This document shows, one piece after another, positions 50,740 to 50,748 of a DNA stretch of 50,748 nt (its first letter is position 1; each line of letters begins with the position of its first letter). Where the stretch lies: NCBI GenBank assembly GCA_002790095.1, contig PFUL01000049.1, positions 1-50,748 of the forward strand, written 5' to 3'. The position numbers were made by a program, and so were the translations under genes. Origin of the DNA: Elusimicrobia bacterium CG_4_9_14_3_um_filter_62_55. GTDB taxonomy: Bacteria > Elusimicrobiota > Elusimicrobia > UBA1565. Below the pieces are notes generated by a model that worked only from the letters and a program-made list of their open reading frames with translations, was not told where the DNA came from and made no database searches.

Positions 50740-50748
50740 CCTGTTCCT

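Overview
The window is a dense, GC-rich bacterial chromosome segment from a Gram-negative-type (diderm) organism. Lipoproteins with lipoboxes, a CsgG-like outer-membrane factor, a LysM protein, PilT and periplasmic enzymes all point that way. Nearly every gene lies on the minus strand in long overlapping operons; the plus-strand genes are confined to toxin-antitoxin or regulatory insertions. The mix of housekeeping genes, a bacterial microcompartment (BMC) and many orphan proteins would suit an uncultured lineage such as Elusimicrobiota, but that assignment is an inference from gene content and I hold it with low to moderate confidence. I saw no rRNA, tRNA or CRISPR array, and no stretch above 300 bases lacks a gene.

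Region by region (minus-strand operons read right to left). 0.2-0.8 kb: RHH/RelE-type toxin-antitoxin pair. 0.8-10.6 kb: purA, an unknown UBA-like protein, xerC, topA, dprA, an Xre regulator, TPR and LysM proteins, comM. xerC and topA end in the same 58-bp repeat, which is translated in the same frame in both. 10.7-13.9 kb: an envelope/membrane operon in which two of three genes look frameshifted. 14-19.9 kb: accessory island with an Xre regulator, a canonical and a degenerate receiver, a Panacea toxin-antitoxin pair, HicAB, a remnant that may come from an AAA/DUF4143 ATPase, and an Xre/AbiEii-like pair. 19.9-23.1 kb: CsgG / GNA1162-like / LPP20-like envelope lipoproteins. 23.1-29.0 kb: pilT, an Ala-rich coiled-coil protein, a DnaA-like AAA+ protein and a GAF histidine kinase, each overlapping the next by 1-4 bp.

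29.0-36.1 kb is the highlight: a complete BMC operon of the sugar-phosphate type. It encodes triosephosphate isomerase, PduL phosphotransacylase, two BMC-H, one BMC-T and three BMC-P shell proteins, a PduP-like CoA-acylating aldehyde dehydrogenase, an RpiB-like isomerase with an altered active site, deoxyribose-phosphate aldolase with a Cys/His-rich targeting extension, a zinc-ribbon protein and a small BMC-associated protein. The pathway this implies is deoxyribose-5-phosphate to glyceraldehyde-3-phosphate plus acetaldehyde; the aldehyde goes to acetyl-CoA and acetyl phosphate, and the triose phosphate is isomerised by TpiA. A TATAAT promoter and an inverted repeat precede the operon. Immediately upstream, a separate cluster (HAD phosphatase, secreted 5'-nucleotidase, PhoU-like/DUF47 protein, Pit transporter, coiled-coil protein) could dephosphorylate external nucleotides and import the phosphate, which would link DNA or nucleotide scavenging to the compartment.

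41.7-50.7 kb: asnB, a DUF72 protein, a small membrane protein, rpsI-rplM, two unknown proteins separated by an in-frame stop, a two-subunit cytochrome bd-like complex whose first subunit carries a fused haem-c site, a lipoprotein and dcd.

Several accessory genes have sigma-70-like promoters placed so close to the start codon that their mRNAs would be leaderless or nearly so.
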